NCBI GenBank assembly: GCA_016801845.1
Contig: CM028928.1
Span: 10,956,827 to 11,020,826, forward strand
Direction of reading: 5' to 3'
From: Polydactylus sextarius
Taxonomy: Eukaryota > Chordata > Actinopteri > Polynemidae
DNA length: 64,000 nt
Position numbers and translations under genes: made by a program. The notes beneath the pieces were generated by a model that ran no database searches, had not been told where the DNA came from, and saw nothing but the letters and a program-made list of their open reading frames with translations. Shown here piece by piece: positions 12,751 through 24,481 of the stretch (within the stretch, counting starts at the first letter, position 1; each line of letters starts with the position of its first letter).

Positions 12751-14363
12751 ATAATTATGTCTCTAGAGTTTGTTTGGAGCAAACATCAGTCTGTGTTAAA
12801 GATATAGTGTCCTCCTTCTTGTTGACTGTTTGTTTTTCTTTTTTTACACCAGCGGTCACCTTTTTCACAGTAGTCTTGACATTTGAAATGAATTAATTGC
12901 AGAATTACCCATGCTAGTTTTGTGCTGCTGCTCTGGGGCAAGACACAGTATTGCCTCTTTAGTCCTTGTCTAAGTAGTGAATGGAAGCCTTTGTTGTGAA
13001 CTGGAGTGTTCTGTTTTCACCGCAGGCTGAGGACAGTTAGCAAAGCAAATGTGCTCAGGCAAACTCAATGGTAAATGTTGACCTTTTTACTCATTCAAGT
13101 TGCCTGACATCATTTGTGCCCACAAAATGATAATGAAAGGTTTATTGTCTTTTTGAGTGAAATAATTGCGATCAGTTAAGATGAGCTCTCTTGCACTTAA
13201 TTGAAAATAATTATTATGTTGTGTATTGAGTACCGGCAGATGTAAACTGCTCTTAAATGAAAGTGAAATACAATGCAATTTTTCCTTTTTGTGTTATTGT
13301 CAAACACAAAGGGCTAAATATTTCAACAGTTGAACACATCTGTCACATTATCTGAATCTGCATTACATTTTACAAACCCATAGACCCTAACACTATAAAT
13401 GTCTTGTATGTCTGAAATCTTTCAGTGTAAAAGAAAGTGATTAAGAATTCCTGCATCAGCCCCTTTAACCAGATCACCATCAAAATTTAATCCATTCCCC
13501 ACCTAAAGTTTGTATGGGGTTACACAGACTCAGAAATTAGTACTGATTTTTAATGTTTCACGTTGTAATGGTATACTGTATTTGTAGTACTCATATTCTT
13601 TTATTATGTAAAAAATATTCATTGGTGATGTGGCTTGTAAACTTTTTAAAAGAAATAGTGTGAAATGCTGTCACAACTGTCTTAAACCATTATTAAAATA
13701 GCTGTGTTTGTCTTTAAGGCTTCAAGTTGGGGTCAGTTTGTGTCCATAAGTCAAAGGTTACTGAACGGACACAAAAGGTGATGAATTGGTGAAGCTTTCA
13801 CACACTCTAGGACCCATCTGTGTCGCCCTGGTTAAGTGTTTGCTCTGGATGGTGCACCAATCAGAATCTTTGCCTGAAGTTCTATGACCTTGAGATGCTG
13901 ATCATCTAGTAATGTTCTCATTGTGAATCTGTTTGACCACCGCTGTTGCAAGTAGATGCCTCTCATTTCCTGTATTCTCTTCAAACAGTGCCCCAAAAAA
14001 CAACACCTGGGCCTACATTGTCATCGTCATAATAATAATAATGATCCATACAGAGATGAAAGCAGCAGACATTTCAGGAAAAAATAAGCGCTTCCCCAAA
14101 GTTACATGGTTATGATAATAAACATGTGGTTAAAGTTGTGGAAAAGTCATAGATAAAAGAAACAATGTTGCCTATGAATAGTTGTCTCCTGTATGAAAGC
14201 CACGTGTTTTGTTTTCCACAAACTAACATCAGTGTAACTTTACAACATCAACAAACAGCTGCAGTGTGCAGAGTCCAAAAACAGCCTCACCTTTATTTAT
14301 GACTACAGTTGAAACCAAAAGGCATTTCTGCATTGTTGCCTAGTCTTATTAATTATTGATGAC
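12747..14363. other. noncoding stretch
   Basis: No gene or recognisable repeat body. A short ATA/ATT patch lies at about 14029-14042. Confidence 0.5.
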
Positions 14364-14970
14364 ACACACTGATCAGCCACAACATTAAAACCACCGGCTT
14401 GATATTGTGTAATTACCCTCTGATAATGCAAAATCAGCTCTGATCCATTGGGGCCTGGACATTGGAGACCTGGAGGTTTCCTGTGGTGTCTGGCAATGGG
14501 ACATTGGCAGCTGATCCTTTGGGATTCTTTGGTTGTGAGGTGAGGTTGTTACTTGGCTGGTTCTAGCCAGAGCCTTTATAAAACAAGGGATTTATTTTGG
14601 GGTTTTGAAATACAGAAGTGCCTTAAACCTGCATTCTAAGCTTGTAGCAGGCATCAATAGGGATAATTGTATAATTGTTGACTTCTGGAATGACCTTGTC
14701 CCTCACTTGAATTATTATATAATTTAACTTTTGCTGATTTCTTCACTTGCCTTCAGCGTTTTCACTTGCCTCATGAATGACTTGTCAAACCACTGATATT
14801 TCTGTAGTGGTCTATGTTCATTGAAATAGTTATAGTGGGTTGCCACTTGGTTCCAGCACAACCAACAGATGCTCAATCAGATTGGGATCTGGGGAGCTTG
14901 CAGGCCAAGTCAGCATCTCAAGCTGTAAGTGGTTTTAAAATGTTTTAATGATGTGGCTGATCAGTGTGTA
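14364..14970. mobile_element. non-autonomous DNA transposon, about 600 bp, with terminal inverted repeats
   Basis: The left end, CACTGATCAGCCACAACATT... (14367-14392), matches the reverse complement of the right end (14942-14966) with one mismatch, and the similarity continues a few bases outward on both sides. Interior segments (14450-14520 and 14850-14920) match the start of a teleost element family I recognise from its subterminal sequence, while about 14575-14850 looks unrelated and may be a deletion filler or a later insertion. There is no transposase frame. I do not assign a superfamily with certainty. Confidence 0.75.
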
Positions 14971-16800
14971 TCTGTGATTGTTCCATCACTGGTATATGCA
15001 CAATAAATTAATATCTACAGATTTATTAAACATGTCGATTAATCTATTAAAACTAGTTTTAAGAAACATTCACTATTAATGAAAAATATGGTGGACCAAA
15101 GTAACAATTCATCCAAAGTAGGTTGTGGCAGTTATTTAATAGAGTTTGAAGTTTAATTAATTTAATCGCTATCTTTATTAGATCAAATATTAATGGGGAT
15201 AAATTCACACAGTACTTTTGTATTTATCCACAATATGACAGCTGCCATGTGCAGCAGCGTGTGTGTTCTTTAACTCTCATGACTAATTGAGTAGCTGTAA
15301 ATGGAGACAGGTGGCTGGTGTAGCTATATGGCTCCATTAAGACATTCCACTTTGTTTCCTGAGTGTAACCACTTTCACAAAATCAATTCACCATCAGTCT
15401 TTATCTTTTTACCCCAGCCATTTAAAACCAGATGTAACAGATCGTAATGTGTAAACTAGTGCAGTTTTGCACTATTTTGATGAAAGAGAAATAGTTTTAT
15501 GTCGTCTGTTTTCCAATAAATTAGCATATAACCTAAACATGTTTAGGACAGACACATGGACAGGCTGCTGGCACTGCTGATGTTAGTCACTTAGTGCTGT
15601 GTGGAGCACATTTTTCTGCTTGACCCCCGCTGGCCTCAAGCTTTTTAACAAAGTGATTGTGCACTATTACTATTAAGAAACGCCCTTGTTTACACTGAAC
15701 CCCAGTGCAGATGAGTGCTGCCCCACTGTTTGATTGAAGACAGCATGTCGTCATTCTGGCATTTGAAGTGTGACATTTGTATTCCGATCTATATTTTTAC
15801 TCTTATCTGTCACTTTACATCAACTCATATTTTACTACATATTAAAGTGTAAATATGTAATTTGAATAAATATTATTATTATTATTAACATATTTGACAG
15901 ACAGAAATATGGGAAGGACAAGACAACACATCGAGACCAATAAGACAGCAGAACGAAGGCAACAATAACAAATTTACATGGGCAGTCATTTCAAAATAAA
16001 ACAAGAAATAACTAGACATTGTCCAGATGGGAAGTTGCAGTGGGACATATCATGACACGTGGGGTTTCTTTCCTAAGGTTTATACCCAGCAGAGATGCTA
16101 CGGTGGTGTGTGGTAAGTGCTGATCCCTTCATGATATCAGGTTAGATTTTCTGACAGTCCATCACTTTAGGAGAACCCCAGTGGGAGGCGCCTGGCAGTC
16201 TTTGCTGGTTTAGCAGTGTCTTGTGTCTGTCATTTTAGTTAAAACTTAGTCAAAAGTCTTAAAACTCATCTCTTCTTCCTTTCACCAACTGGCCCACACT
16301 GGACCTGTTACATCTCACTAATAGGTTGTTGTACTCTATATAGAAGTATCATCACCACTGGTTTTTGCTGTGCACTGTATTTACATATTACAACATAATA
16401 AGTTATCCAAACATTGCAGCCTATTTTTTCTAACAACAGACTGGTACCTAGTGTTAAAATATTTTTGTAGCGGCTCTTACACCTGTGCTCAAAATGCATC
16501 CTCATGCTTAACACATTTGTTGCTTTTTAAATTGATGAAAGTGTCACATAATCTATAGATCTGACTTTTTGTGCTATTGTTAATGCTAATGTGGATACTT
16601 TTTATGCAAACTTATCATTACAACAGTCCCAAACCCGTTTTTGTAAACAGTGAATTAGCCACCGAGCTTCAGTGTATATCGAGGTATCATATTCAACCCC
16701 AGGGATTCCAACCATCGCCCCTGCCTCCCCTCCTTTACTCCAAGTAGACTCCAGAACAGAGATCAGGTTCCTCCTCCTCTTTTTTTTTTTTTTTTTGAGA
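14971..16800. other. noncoding stretch
   Basis: No gene seen. It contains an (ATT)n patch at about 15870-15888 and a 17-base poly-T at 16780-16796. Bases 16150-16215 share an imperfect block with 49300-49365, which may be an old dispersed repeat. Confidence 0.45.
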
Positions 16801-16983
16801 TCCAAGGCATTAGTTGTCTGTCTGGCTATGACCTCAGAGAGCAGGCGAAAGGAGGGTCAGTGATGGTGATGGAGGGAGCAGTGTTAGATTGAGACAGAAA
16901 GGGATGAAAGTGAGAAGGGAGGAGTAATTCTCAGTCTGGCTGCAGTGACTCTGAATCCTCTGCCAATTATAGCACTACTAGTG
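16801..16983 (+). other. candidate upstream exon ending in a strong donor (weak)
   Basis: The segment ends at GTG|gtaagt (donor at 16984). In the frame that leaves one base over, the last 23 codons are open (ending S-G-C-S-D-S-E-S-S-A-N-Y-S-T-T-S). That phase would join correctly to the arhgef4 exon at 19536, which begins with two leftover bases. No ATG lies in that frame within the segment, so it would be either a 5' leader or an internal exon with an acceptor such as the CAG at 16932-16934. The start is arbitrary and the evidence is thin. Confidence 0.2.
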
Positions 16984-19535
16984 GTAAGTTGTCCATCTGT
17001 GTGCCATTCTTAAAAGCTTTGTAAAGCATGAGTGTAAATAATATATGCTATTTCCTTGAATGTAACTGCATGTGAACAGGTGGACTAGAACAAAGCCGAA
17101 TGAAGAATACTGTATTTAAAGAGAAAGATGAGCCTTGTTCCTGTGTGTGTGTGTGCTCATTGAAACAGTGTGTGTGTGTGATGTGTGAACTCAGTGAAGC
17201 TTCGCTGGCACAATAGCCAGCTGTCCCTGGGGCCCTGACACATCAGCGTGACTGCAGCACCCACGTCCACATTCCCTCCATGCTGGATGTAGGTTGTGTC
17301 TCCAGACTGTCATAAAGACAAAAAAAACAGCTCTGTGGAGTTTTAGAATGCTGAGGCAACAGTTGGTGCTTAAGACACAAGGAGAAAAGAAGAGGGACCA
17401 CAGATTAGAAGACGACCTAAATCAAAGACTCATCTAAAGCAGGTATCCTGTGTGTGTGTGTGTGTGTGTACCTTATTTATTGGAAGTGTTGTTTCTAGTA
17501 GGAGTACAGCCAGAAGGCATGTTTTGTCCTGGTTAAGTTTTACAAACAAAAGCATGTCTAGAGAGGAAGGGGAGACCCACAAGTGTTTCTTTCTGCTGAG
17601 ACTCTCACTGAAGTTTTCCCCTAACTGTTTTGTGAATGTAAATGTGTTTTCTAGTTTCTTTTATTATGGTAATATCATAAAGCGTCAACTGTTTGCAAAC
17701 AAAGCCACAGCAAGGAGTGACTGCCAAACACAGGGTTAGTTTTATCTATTGTGTTTACATTTTTGTCCTGTTAGCATAGACAGAGAAGTGCTGGTCAAGG
17801 TGGCTTTGGTCTGAACAAGATTGCAAGTGACCTTAGCACAGTAACTATAGTTTGAATTGTGTCACAAGTGAGGAATTTTGTTACAATGGTTACTGTTTCC
17901 TTGCCTAACTGGATTTCATTCATTTTATTCTGTATTTTCATGAATTAAAAACTAATTTCGGGCAATGATTTGTTGCTTTTTTGGTTTCTATCTGTCTATC
18001 TGTCTGTCTGTCTATCTGGTTTGGACTATTAAATAGACAAAACAAGATATGTTATTACACTTGGTCAAACATTGATATTTGTCAGAAGTTCCTAAAACCT
18101 TCTCACAGTAAATACATGTAGTTCTCAATAGAAAAGGAAACCAAATGTGAGTTAATGTGACTGTTAGAATAACAGTCATTGCTAGGAAAGTTAACAATCA
18201 TGCTTCCTTCACTTTTTAAAATGTAAATGGACTCAATCAGAGTTCAGTAAGATCAGGGTGGGAAACTGTGGACAATGTTGTGTACAGTGTGTGAAGACCT
18301 TAGAAAAAAAAATGCATTTATCTTATATTGTGTGTTTTGAGTTTCCAGTGGTACAATTCAACATGTCTAATGAATCATGAATCAACATAGACATAAAAAA
18401 AGAACACTAAGATTTCTTAGTGAGTTGTTGGTCTCATTGAGACCATCTCTGCGTGGACCATGGATGTGCTTAGACAATCGTGGTGGTAAATGACGTGTCC
18501 TACCTTAATTAGCTACTCCACTATGTGTTAGAAAAGAAAGTCTGCTAATCCTTTAAGCTTCTTTTACACTAAACTATAATTAATTAGGAGGGAATAACAC
18601 CAGTCGCCCTGTGAATATAGCACACCTGGATTAAAGGGTGATTATAGTTTTGCTGGGTTGGTCCTGCTTGTTGTGTTGAGCGGGCACATGGGTTCAGGAC
18701 ATTACATGTACTTGCAACATGTACATATGAACCTAGTGAACCACTGTTTAAACAGGCACTGCTGTGGTCCACATGTGGACCTTTCAGCAAGCGAGTTTCT
18801 CAAGACAGACACAAAAATATAGGCCCGTATTTTTAAGATTTATTATTCATCATTAAACCCCCACATTCCCTGTTTTGGTTCGAAGTCTACTACTACTACT
18901 CAACAAGCCATTTGTACCACTTAATAGGATCCTCCAATATCAGAGTGCTTGCTTGCATCTAGATGAATCATTACAAGGCTTTTTGGCTGTGTTACAACAT
19001 TTTTTTGAATTGGTGAGATTTAATTGATGTAAAAATTCATTATAGAATTCCTTAGTATTTATTAATGAAATGCCTTTTGATGATAACAAGTTTTAGAGAG
19101 TCCAGATCATTGCTAATATCTTAAACACAATATATGTTATAAGAATGATTAGCTTATACTCTTCTTAGCAGGCTCTTGACTTCCATATAGAATGTATGTA
19201 CATGGTAAGTTGACCTAAATCCATAAAGTCTTGTGCAGACCATGGATCTGGTTATGTACAATCCATGGAGCTATTTGTTTCCTAATGTGATTTGGTTGTA
19301 TTAAGGTTACTTGTCCTTGAGTTGAGTTGCCATGCGGCCTGTGCTTCTTAAAGTTACAGCTCTTTATTTATAGCAGGTCTTCTTAGTGTCTTTTCTTGTT
19401 GAGTCACAGAGATCACTGTGTGCCTGCTGTTTTGAGGACAGAAGAATCTCTGACCACTGTATGTTTAACATGCAGAGAAAAAGGGAGGTTATGCTTTTTT
19501 CTTGTGTTCTTGAAATGGGTGAATCTGTATTTTAG
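16984..19535. other. noncoding stretch upstream of the arhgef4 exons
   Basis: The stretch contains GT microsatellites (17452-17469) and a TCTA/TCTG tetranucleotide repeat (17988-18018). I found no exon with convincing coding content. If the gene starts further left, this is intron. Confidence 0.5.
17988..18018. repeat. (TCTA/TCTG)n microsatellite
   Basis: A short tetranucleotide run with mixed TCTA and TCTG units. Confidence 0.85.
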
Positions 19536-19738
19536 CGCTTGAACTTCTGAAAAAGGAGATAACCCAAAGGAAGAAGAGTACAAAGGTCAAGAAGAGTCCT
19601 TGTGAAGTGTGTAGGAACTTTGCAGTTATGTTTATCAACATATGTGTGAGGGATATGATGGGAGCAGTGCTGAGCTGGTTTGCTTTTCGACTACGTACTC
19701 ACTTGCTGGCTGCAGTTGGTATTTTGAAGAGTTGGAAA
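19536..19738 (+). CDS. arhgef4: arhgef4, exon preceding the giant exon (predicted)
   Basis: The acceptor is tgtattttag|CG and the donor is TGGAAA|gtaagt. The frame is open throughout: two leftover bases, then L-E-L-L-K-K-E-I-T-Q-R-K-K and so on, ending A-V-G-I-L-K-S-W-K. The donor phase is 0, which joins directly to the giant exon at 20144. The peptide has a basic N-terminal part and an amphipathic part near M-G-A-V-L-S-W-F-A-F-R-L-R. It is called from open frame, splice sites and phase, not from recognised homology. If the upstream exon is untranslated, the first in-frame ATG is at 19628 (G at -3), giving a start M-F-I-N-I-C-V-R-D-M-M. An exon ending one base past a codon must precede it if translation begins further left. 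Confidence 0.55.
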
Positions 19739-20143
19739 GTAAGTAAAACTCTGGCTTTGTAAGATAGATAAGATATGTAAGACATGGGATGAGTGTGTAT
19801 GTAACAGAGGTCTCTTTAAAGTGTGTGTGTGTGTGAAAAATCGGGGGAAGAAAATATGCTTACAAAAAACCCCTATGTGAGACAGAGTAAAACTAATATT
19901 ATAGAGAAAAAAATCATTTTGGTCAACAGCTTGTTTCAGCTTATCCATCTTCACCTGCGGTAATGGCTGTGGTGTTGCTGAAACTGTCAAAGATGAGAAT
20001 AAGTGCCTTGTAGTGGAAGTATTTCTCAAGCAGAAAAATCGAATGTGTTGAAAAGCTGGCACAAGAAGACTTATCTGTCTTACCTTAGCATGCCATTGTT
20101 ACTGATTTCTATTTCACTCTCATCTTCTTTACTTTCTCTGCAG
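19739..20143 (+). other. arhgef4: arhgef4 intron
   Basis: The intron runs from gtaagt at 19739 to a very strong pyrimidine-rich acceptor, actttctctgcag, ending at 20143. It holds a short GT repeat at 19819-19834 and nothing else of note. Confidence 0.6.
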
Positions 20144-23100
20144 CCTCAAGAAACTCTTGAAGACTCCCCTTCCCTCTCTGAAGCATTAGGCTTACAGGAG
20201 GAGGATTTGGGTGTGGACTCTTTGGAATGGTGTGAGAGAAGTATTGGAAGTGGCGACACATCCGATGAGTATTTTGACTCCTGCTCATGGCACACAGACA
20301 CGCTGTCGGATGTAACTACAGATGGGGAGGACTGTCTGGTTGCCCTGCTCAGACTGGAAAATACCTACGACAGTCATCAACCTAGTGACGGCAGCTTCTG
20401 CACTGGACAGAGTAAAGCTCAAAGAAGAGAGTTAGTGACAACTAAGGACACCCACAGAGATCCCGCAGAGACTTGTGCTGGACAAAGCAGTTGTAAGAGA
20501 AGGAAAAGCCCAGAGAACCATCTAGATTCTAATATTCCCTTAAAGCTCAGCACCAGAGACCTATGCTCAGTTGAGATCCGACCCAGTAAGGAGAAATTAA
20601 AACTCAACCTCCTCCAAGAGGAGTCCAGTTTACAGGCTGTTTGCACAGAAACTCAACTCAAGGATGACAAGGAGCCATACAGTTTGCATGTACTGAGCCA
20701 ACACAATGCCAAGGTAAATAATCCACCAGACACTCGGGAAGTAAAGCTGCAGAAACAGCCTGAGATCACCAATCTTAACAGACTGACCCTGAACGACAAT
20801 TTAGAACACCAGGGTAAAGCCAATGAAAACATTCAGGCTGTAAAAGTGCACAGCAATGATGAATGGGACTTGTGTGAGAGTGTGGGGACATATTCTAATC
20901 CAACACATCATAACATAGAGGTCAATTGTAATGACAACACGTGTACAGCTGATTCACATTTCAGTGATGTACTAAATGCACAAAAATCAGACAGTATTTA
21001 TACAAAAGCAGACTCTGAATCAGAGGTTAAATACACAGAATCTAATTTGGTCACAGAAATTGTAGGAAGTCCACACAACGCAGAAACACATGGCACAAAG
21101 TCAGATAGTCTATCACATGCACTTGATGAACAAAGTAATGTATTGGCACACCAGGTAGATATTTGCTGTTCAGATACTCAAAGCGAGAAGAGCCCCAACA
21201 GAAAACTGTCAGAAATACACTCTCAGCACTGCAATAGTGTAACAACGTCCCATGATAAGGCAGAGGTGTTTGGTGTCTGCTTTGAGGTGGAGCAGTGTGG
21301 GTGTGTTGGCACTGTAACAGAGGGGACAATACCACCAGGGACAGTAAATGAAATCTGTTCCTCCATTACATTTTCCACAGGGACCACAGCCTCTTTTTCA
21401 TTGGATACTTGTGCTACTGAGCAGGCAGTGGTTCCAAAAGTTTCTAAAGTAGTCTCACCTGTCCTGTTGCCAGACTCGGACAGGGAGGAGCTCACCGGGA
21501 GGGAACTTGATCAAAAACAACCTCAGGGTGAGAGGTTACACAGGTGGCAAGCTCCAAGTCTAACACAGGATTTAATTCATAATCAGGTGAATGAAGAGGG
21601 TGCTATTATAAAAATACCAATTCATAGGCAGTTCTACTCAGACAAGTCTGGTTCTTCAGGACCAGGGCTTGACTCAACAAGCAAACAAATCCAATCTGAC
21701 ACTGGGAAAGGGCCTGAGGAATGTCTGCCTCCTTACCCGGTCTTGGATAATCTGCTGTTTTTACCGGGCAACAATGGAGCAGAGGAAACCTCCCCTCTGT
21801 TATCAGAAAAGTTCAGAGGAGGAGAGAGGGCGGTAGGATCACCCTGCTCTCTTCTCCGGCAAACCACTGAATGGGAAGAGGAGGCAAGTTATGTTTATCT
21901 TGACAAAGAACAAACTGCCAATCTTCCGCAGTCACAACTCGACACAACAGAACTTTCTGAGCACAGGGAGCTGATAGTTGGTACCAAAGCGATTGCCTGT
22001 GATCCTGGTGCCTGCTACTTTGCTCAACATTTTCTTAGTAAAATAGGAAAAAGTTCTGTCTATCCTGCTGCTTCTCATTCCATTCAGCACAGCTGTAGAG
22101 AGCACTCAGGTGTAGCTCAAAAGCCCCAGACAAACACGCAAACCACTGTCAGCGCAGTTTCTAATGATTGTAAGCAAGTTCAGCTAGATCTGAAGACCCC
22201 TGAACCTCTCTGTAGCCTAAAAAACTCCTTTTCTCTGCTGTCAGATTCAAACAATAACACCCAGAGCAGTGATAAAAATAATGACAAAATAAATTGCCCC
22301 CTGGTTGAGCTATCAACAAATGTGACCCTTGACCTTTTGGAAGACACAGACAAGCCTTTAAAAGACTCTGACGTGTCAGTGTCTTCACACTGGAGCAGTG
22401 AGGACTCTGTGCGAGGGACAGGTCTTGATAGCCACTTCCATTTAAGCCTTGGTCATACAGATCAACTAGAAAAATTAAAGTCAGAGAAAATTACTGAAAA
22501 TAATAAGGTTGTTCAATGTTTAGAACTCAAATGTCCTAACTCTGAGAGAAATGAAGACCTCAAGCCCTTAAGTTCAGAAGCAAACAGTGAATTTAAAGAT
22601 GACAAGCAGCCTGGGGATCATAGCTTACATAACAGTATAAGAGGCAGCTTATCTGAATCATTGGAGGAATATACACTGGACGAGGAGTACACAGAGCACA
22701 TACAGGTGAGCTTGTCAACTCCACAGCAGGAGTTGAGGGTTATAAGGTATTCACACCCTGATATAAGCCTCACCCAGCTGGCTGTAAGAAGTTTAGAGCC
22801 AATTTGGGAGGCAGAGTGTTCACTGGAAAACTCTGGCACAACAGAAGGTGATATAAAAATAGAGACAAATAAAGAAAATGAGATCATGAAGCCTGCTGAG
22901 GAACCTGAGGATGTTGTAAATCTTTCAATGGATCTCTCCAGCTCCAATGGTCCACAACACCAGACTGAGCAGGAAGAAAAATCTTTAATCACTGCTGAGT
23001 TAAAACCTGAAACGAACACAGCTGAGCCTGTCCTATATAGAAGTAGAGAGAAGCACTGTAGACCTGTGACTGTGGCCTGTGATACTGTGTGTCATACCTC

Positions 23101-24481
23101 AACTAGCAGCAACTGCGATGAGTTGGAGGAGTTCCACCTCGCTGTTGCAAACAGAAGTTGTAATCTTGACAAAATGGTCAAGAAAAGCAAAATTAAAGGC
23201 AGCCAGACAGGAAACAAAGGCTCAAAGTTTTCTGTCTTTGCTAAAATGCCTTCATTCAGGAGAGCGAAGGGCTCAAAGGGTTCCAAAAATGAGGAAGCAC
23301 CACAGGAATCATCAGATGGAGGATATGAGGCGCCACAGAAGGACAACTCAGATGATGAAGTTTTTGTCAGAGGGGACAGCCTGAGTCAATCAGTCCACCA
23401 AGCCTTTTCACAAGTGCCTTGTGAGATAATAGAAGGGGACAGTGTCGTCTTCTCCTCTACTCCCCAAACTTCCCATGTCCAGTATCTATCCAGCCAAGGG
23501 AGTAGTGATGAGGGCAATGAAGGAGCAAGAGCAGATAACTCTCTCCTCAGACAAGTCAAGTCACATAATGGACAAAACTACAAGAGGAGCAAGAGCAGCG
23601 ACAGTTTAAACATTCGTATGCGTTTAACACAAGCACACAAATCCCTTTCCAGCCTGTTTGAGTCACGTTCAATGGATAAAGAGAATGAGGAACAAGTGAC
23701 TGTAGGCACTGATGTGGATTCTAGTAAAGTCAAACAATCTTTGAAGAAGCCAAAAAAAGCCAAGGAGGCTGAACTGCTGAAAAGAACTTTCTCACTTCCA
23801 GATGGGGAAAGTAGCAACACCTCCTCTGGGCAGGACCGTGTAAACTTTACATCCTCTTTACTCTTGGATAAGCTCAACAGTTCAGGGTCACCGTCCTCCC
23901 TCAGAAACCTTCGCCACACTGATCCCATCACCAAACGGGGAGTTCCACAAGGGAGTGAAAAAGAAAACCCCCAGGGATTTAAATCTGAGGGCCAGAGAAG
24001 AAAGTATTCTCCAAATGGTCTACCCACTACACTTAGTGTGTCTGGCCTACCTCCATTTTTAGATGACTCTGCAATCCCACACCCCAATCGCACCAGCCCT
24101 GTTTTGCCTGTGAGCCCCAGTTCATTATTAACCTTCGCTCATCAGCATTCACCTTCATGGACTAGATCACACCCAGTGACCAATGAGGGCTTGACTGAGA
24201 GCCCCCTACGTCCAATGAGCCCTAAACCTAACAGCCCTCGGCCAGTGGCTCAACGTAAAATGTTTCGCTGCTCATCAAGGTCAAGTCCTGTGAGTCCTAT
24301 TGTTCTGGGTCAGTCAGTCAGTGTGGAGGGATTGACAGACCCCCCCAAGAGACCAAAAACCCTAAAACCTTCAACTAGTCCTCTTGGTGTCAGCCTCAGC
24401 CTTCTGGATGCAGCTGAGCACAGAATAGACAGCCAGTCACACGTCAGCCTGTACGCTTTTGGCCTCATCAGTGAATTTGAG
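20144..24481 (+). CDS. arhgef4: arhgef4 giant exon: long N-terminal disordered region of ASEF
   Basis: A single 4,338-bp exon of 1,446 codons with no internal stop, bounded by a strong acceptor (ttctctgcag|CCT) and a donor (GAG|gtaaga), both phase 0. The frame remains open upstream to 20003, but the splice signal is a better left edge. Exon residues 1-60 are acidic (S-D-E-Y-F-D-S, T-D-G-E-D). Most of the rest is Ser/Thr/Glu/Gln-rich and looks disordered, with no recognised folded domain. A basic patch lies at residues 1011-1050 (M-V-K-K-S-K-I-K-G ... F-R-R-A-K-G-S-K-G). R-S-K-S-S-D-S-L-N sits at about 1148. The last 110 residues are rich in S-P motifs, typical of proline-directed kinase sites. 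Long ARHGEF4 isoforms with a large 5' exon are known in vertebrates. Assignment comes from position and phase with the ASEF exons downstream. The alternative that this is a separate intronless gene is unlikely, because the frame ends in a clean donor and runs only seven codons past it (V-R-K-N-R-F-L) before a stop. Confidence 0.85.

Noticed and set aside
12633..12896. Open frame with Thr-His repeat
   Set aside because: Translation of the (CA)n microsatellite.
17345..17435. ATG frame (M-L-R-Q-Q-L-V-L-K) before a possible donor
   Set aside because: A stop (TAA) precedes the donor, so it cannot join the arhgef4 frame.
23578..24093. 171-codon minus-strand frame inside the giant exon
   Set aside because: A shadow of the Ser-rich coding strand.
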